Assembly: GCA_945883145.1 (NCBI GenBank)
Contig: CAMCXB010000032.1
Coordinates: 1 to 26,159, forward strand
Reading direction: 5' to 3'
From: Bordetella parapertussis
GTDB lineage: Bacteria; Pseudomonadota; Gammaproteobacteria; Burkholderiales; Burkholderiaceae_D
Length of the DNA: 26,159 nucleotides
Below the pieces are notes generated by a model that was not told the origin of the DNA, searched no databases, and saw nothing but the letters and a program-made list of their open reading frames with translations. The translations under genes and the position numbers were made by a program. Positions 23,721 through 26,159 of the stretch are shown one piece after another. Every line of letters starts with the position of its first letter. Positions within the stretch are counted from its first letter, which is position 1.

Positions 23721-24158
23721 TCAAAAACTCTTAGTTTCTTTGGCCATTTTTATCACTGCCTGAGCATCGCTAGTGATTGAGGTATTGTTTTGTGCTTGAA
23801 TCACTAAGCCCAACAGTTTTGCGCCATGTTCAACACCGATAGTGCCGTAAGTGATATCACCCCGCACTTCAGAATCTTTGTGGAACTCAGCACGTTCAGT
23901 CGCATACACATTGCCTTCAATCTTACCTGCAACCATGATGCGATAAGCCGTGATATCACCAAAGACTTCACCTGATCGACCAATAGCGACAGTGACTTTT
24001 TTTTCTTTGGCAGTTTCAATATTACCTATGACCTTGCCATCAATACGCACACTATCAACTAAAACGAGACGACCATAGATTTCTGTTGTGGCGCCTATGA
24101 TGGTGTCGAATTTTTCCTGAGTTGGGAGCAATTTAGTTTGTTTCATTTTATTGAACAT
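23721..24158 (-). CDS. Bactofilin, copy 3 (M23-linked, CcmA-type)
   Basis: This 145-residue bactofilin begins MFNKMKQ and has the beta-helix core at about 18-118 (IIGATTEIYGRLVLVDSVRI, DGKVIGNIETAKEKKVTVAI, GRSGEVFGDITAYRIMVAGK, IEGNVYATERAEFHKDSEVR). GGAGAG precedes the ATG as SD. It lies 133 bases downstream of an M23 peptidase gene on the same strand, the classic bactofilin-LytM pairing that controls cell shape in Helicobacter, Proteus and others. Of the three copies it is the most likely partner of that peptidase. Confidence 0.9.
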   Translation of the reverse strand: MFNKMKQTKLLPTQEKFDTIIGATTEIYGRLVLVDSVRIDGKVIGNIETAKEKKVTVAIGRSGEVFGDITAYRIMVAGKIEGNVYATERAEFHKDSEVRGDITYGTIGVEHGAKLLGLVIQAQNNTSITSDAQAVIKMAKETKSF

Positions 24159-24291
24159 GTGGATCTCTCCATCCTTTGGCTTTGTAAGCCAATGTAAATT
24201 CTGAATACTGCTCAGCTAAATCGTCGTTACAAGTTGCTGAAATAATCAACCCCGTTCAATATCATGCGGGGGAAAGTGATGAAGATGGAAA

Positions 24292-25221
24292 TTAGCTATG
24301 GTTGAATGTAACTACTTGTGCTGGATCGAGTACGCGACCAAAACGGAAAACTTCGTAATGTAAATGTGGGCCAGTTGAGCGACCCGTATTACCTACTTCT
24401 GCGATACGCTGACCGCGCTTTACTTTCTGTCCTTCAGTAGCGAGACGTTTGCTGATGTGTGCATAACGAGTAACGAAACCTTCTGCATGGGTTACTTCAA
24501 CGATGTTGCCGTAAGTGTCTTCCCATCCAGAGCGAGTAACTACACCATCGGCTGCAGCTAAGATAGGTGTACCGGTTGCTGCGGTAAAGTCTAAGCCTTC
24601 ATGGCGTGCTAAGGCGCCAGTAAAAGGATCATTACGTAGACCGAATCCACTTGAAACACGATAGTCACCACCGATAGGAATACCTGTCGGAAGAGTTTGC
24701 AACCAAGTTAATTGTTTATCCCAATCTGCCCGTAAATTAACCACTGCTTTTTGTAGCTGATTAATATCAGCCGAGGTCATATCAAAATTTGCAGACAACG
24801 ATTTATTGTCTTGAATGGTATAGCGTGAAGTTGGTACAAAAGGACCGCCTTTGCCGTTTTCACCAGTGCTACGTTTTTCACGCATGCTTCCTGGAGTGGC
24901 AATATCCATAAAACGATTTTTGATGGTTTGTAACTGCTGTAATTCTTGTGCAGTTGTGTTCAATGCTTCTTGTAAGGTGGCGAGTCTGCCGCGATACATT
25001 GCTTCCATGCGTTGTTGTTCAGCTTCCGTTGTGACGCCACCTAAACTGCGAGCTAACTCTGGACTGGATTCAACAGCGATTTTGAAGCCAACTAAATAGA
25101 GTAAGAAGCCGGCAGTCGCACAGGCGAAAGCAACCGCACCGAAAGCGATAAGCACGCGGCGAGCAGTAATTGAAATTGTGTGTACTTTGCCAGTAGGACC
25201 AGAAACCCACATCAACTGCAT
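24292..25221 (-). CDS. M23 (LytM-type) peptidoglycan metallopeptidase, membrane-anchored
   Basis: This 309-residue inner-membrane protein has one transmembrane segment (about 22-48), a periplasmic helical/coiled-coil region (about 65-105 and 150-170) and a C-terminal M23 domain (about 185-300). Zn-binding residues are intact: His207 and Asp211 (RHEGLDF), and His288 in PHLHYEV, with His255 (YAHIS) and His286 as further active-site histidines. So it should be an active endopeptidase cleaving peptide crosslinks, unlike the inactive LytM activators. It is followed by the bactofilin gene; in the gap (24159-24291) a CCCCG/CGGGG pair (24250-24254 with 24267-24271) could form a weak hairpin. Confidence 0.92.
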   Translation of the reverse strand: MQLMWVSGPTGKVHTISITARRVLIAFGAVAFACATAGFLLYLVGFKIAVESSPELARSLGGVTTEAEQQRMEAMYRGRLATLQEALNTTAQELQQLQTIKNRFMDIATPGSMREKRSTGENGKGGPFVPTSRYTIQDNKSLSANFDMTSADINQLQKAVVNLRADWDKQLTWLQTLPTGIPIGGDYRVSSGFGLRNDPFTGALARHEGLDFTAATGTPILAAADGVVTRSGWEDTYGNIVEVTHAEGFVTRYAHISKRLATEGQKVKRGQRIAEVGNTGRSTGPHLHYEVFRFGRVLDPAQVVTFNHS

Positions 25222-25918
25222 GACATTCCCACTTCTTTTAAAATTTTGTAAAATGTTTTAAATGGAGACATGAAATCCTGCGACATGCGCGCATTTTGTC
25301 TATCTACATTTTTAGCTTACTCATAGCTAAATACGATCTTGAATTATAAGACAATTTAGAAATTTTGCGCCATAAAATAGCTGCTTATAGTGAAAATTAG
25401 CGTATTGATAAAATTACTAAATTGCTATTCAAAAGTATTTCTTTTTAATTAATTTTTTATAAATTATTTCAACTTTTAAAATTATAAAGATAGAAATAAT
25501 TTTTGATTTGCATAAAACCAGTAACTTCACCGTTTTGCATTTAAGCCGTTTGTTGAACGAACATAAAATAAAAAAGGGCTTAGCTTTTTTTTAATAATCT
25601 TCACTCACTTCAATGAATCGTATTATTCGCTCAAAACTTGAGTGTGATGTAAGGTTAAATGAATGAGAAGATGATTTCACTCTTTAAATAAGATTAAGTC
25701 GTTGCTGTTAGATTCGAAATTAACAACACTGCAAAAGAGTTATGCCGTAAATTTTTATTTTTTTGATAATTTTCTTACCTAATAGTAAGCATCACTTACT
25801 TATGAGTTAAGAATTTCTTATTTTCAGTAATGTGAACTCTCCATTACATTCAACGCCTGGATCGATTTATTCATACCAATTCGTAATTGAAAGCATGTAC
25901 CTAACTAGGAGAGTTTCA
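25222..25918. other. 697-bp AT-rich intergenic region between M23 gene and glyA
   Basis: This separates divergent genes. I see no convincing gene or RNA. It is very AT-rich (25360-25520 especially) and holds small dyads: CTCA/TGAG (25630s) and overlapping CTTAC/GTAAG/CTTAC elements (25774-25800). A frame of ten codons after AAGG near 25660 (MNEKMISLFK) is too short to call. It should hold the promoters of both flanking genes, but none is clear. Confidence 0.5.
25774..25800. repeat. Three alternating half-sites CTTAC / GTAAG / CTTAC upstream of glyA
   Basis: CTTAC (25774-25778), AGTAAG (25784-25789) and CTTACT (25795-25800) alternate at about 10-11-base spacing, so the middle element can pair with either neighbour. 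They are about 120 bases before the glyA start. This could be an operator array on one DNA face or alternative RNA hairpins. Confidence 0.35.
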
Positions 25919-26159
25919 ATGTTGCAGAAAGTAGCAGGCGCTGCAGGCGCATTTCCAAACAGCTTAACTATCGAGCAGGCTGATCCTGAGTTATGGTCAG
26001 CCATACAGCAAGAGAATCAGCGCCAACAAGATCACATTGAGCTCATCGCCTCAGAAAACTATGCATCCCCTGCAGTGATGCAGGCTCAGGGTTCACAACT
26101 AACTAATAAGTATGCCGAGGGTTATCCCGGGAAGCGCTATTACGGTGGTTGTGAGTTCG
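25919..26159 (+). CDS. glyA: Serine hydroxymethyltransferase, 5' part (cut by window end)
   Basis: SHMT is the PLP enzyme that interconverts serine and glycine while loading one-carbon units onto tetrahydrofolate. The first 80 residues are present and include the family block HIELIASENYASPAVMQAQG and YAEGYPGKRYYGGCEF. The N terminus (MLQKVAGAAGAFPNSLTIEQ) is about ten residues longer than in E. coli GlyA. AGGAGAG (25907-25913) about five bases before the ATG fixes the start. The PLP lysine and the rest lie beyond the window. The gap of 697 bases upstream gives it its own promoter region. Confidence 0.97.
   Translation, partial: MLQKVAGAAGAFPNSLTIEQADPELWSAIQQENQRQQDHIELIASENYASPAVMQAQGSQLTNKYAEGYPGKRYYGGCEF

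Noticed and set aside
25222..25918. A glycine riboswitch or MetR box before glyA.
   Set aside because: No paired glycine-aptamer pattern was seen, and the TGAA/TTCA pair near 25830-25850 has a 12-base spacer instead of the five of a MetR box.

Overview
The window looks like chromosomal DNA from a betaproteobacterium of the order Burkholderiales with a fairly low G+C content (mid-40s percent judged by eye). The best evidence is the conserved block relA - tRNA-Val(GAC) - thrS - infC - rpmI - rplT - pheS - pheT - ihfA - merR-like, together with a group II truncated haemoglobin, a separate RelA-type (hydrolase-dead) ppGpp synthetase, and an M23 peptidase/bactofilin pair. There is no phage, IS element or CRISPR array. 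The window cuts through glyA at the right end and begins beside a damaged sugar-phosphate transferase gene at the left end.

Layout. 1-900: a truncated polyprenyl glycosylphosphotransferase gene (minus strand) missing its catalytic domain. 900-1600: a divergent region with a perfect dyad, then a truncated haemoglobin gene. 1601-7162 (minus strand): ETF-ubiquinone oxidoreductase, a ChrA-type transporter, moaA and moeA, apparently one transcript. 7380-10049 (plus strand): short-chain dehydrogenase, hotdog thioesterase and the two subunits of a 3-oxoacid CoA-transferase, ending at a strong terminator. With the divergent ETF-QO this makes an acyl-CoA/oxoacid catabolism neighbourhood. 10408-10884: an orphan gene. 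11091-14236: alpha/beta hydrolase and relA. 14312-22269: tRNA-Val and the translation block. 22270-25221: three bactofilin genes and an M23 peptidase, a cell-shape/envelope module. 25222-25918: a long AT-rich gap, then the start of glyA.

The most interesting part is RNA-level control in the translation block. Between tRNA-Val and thrS lies a 14-codon reading frame with a ribosome binding site (MTPRTSTSQLFSGI, three Thr codons in the first seven). It is followed by RNA segments that can form mutually exclusive 1:2, 2:3 and 3:4 hairpins, the 3:4 hairpin being an intrinsic terminator with eight U. This is the architecture of ribosome-mediated attenuation responding to threonyl-tRNA. Further along, infC appears to start at an ATA codon, rpmI has its own extended -10 promoter and a leader whose last hairpin hides the SD, and pheS is preceded by two strong hairpins, one a terminator.

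A second candidate is a small RNA on the minus strand at about 22309-22430. It would carry two CUCCUC (anti-Shine-Dalgarno) motifs in one hairpin loop followed by a terminator with eight U. These RNA proposals come from reading the sequence only and need comparative or transcript data.
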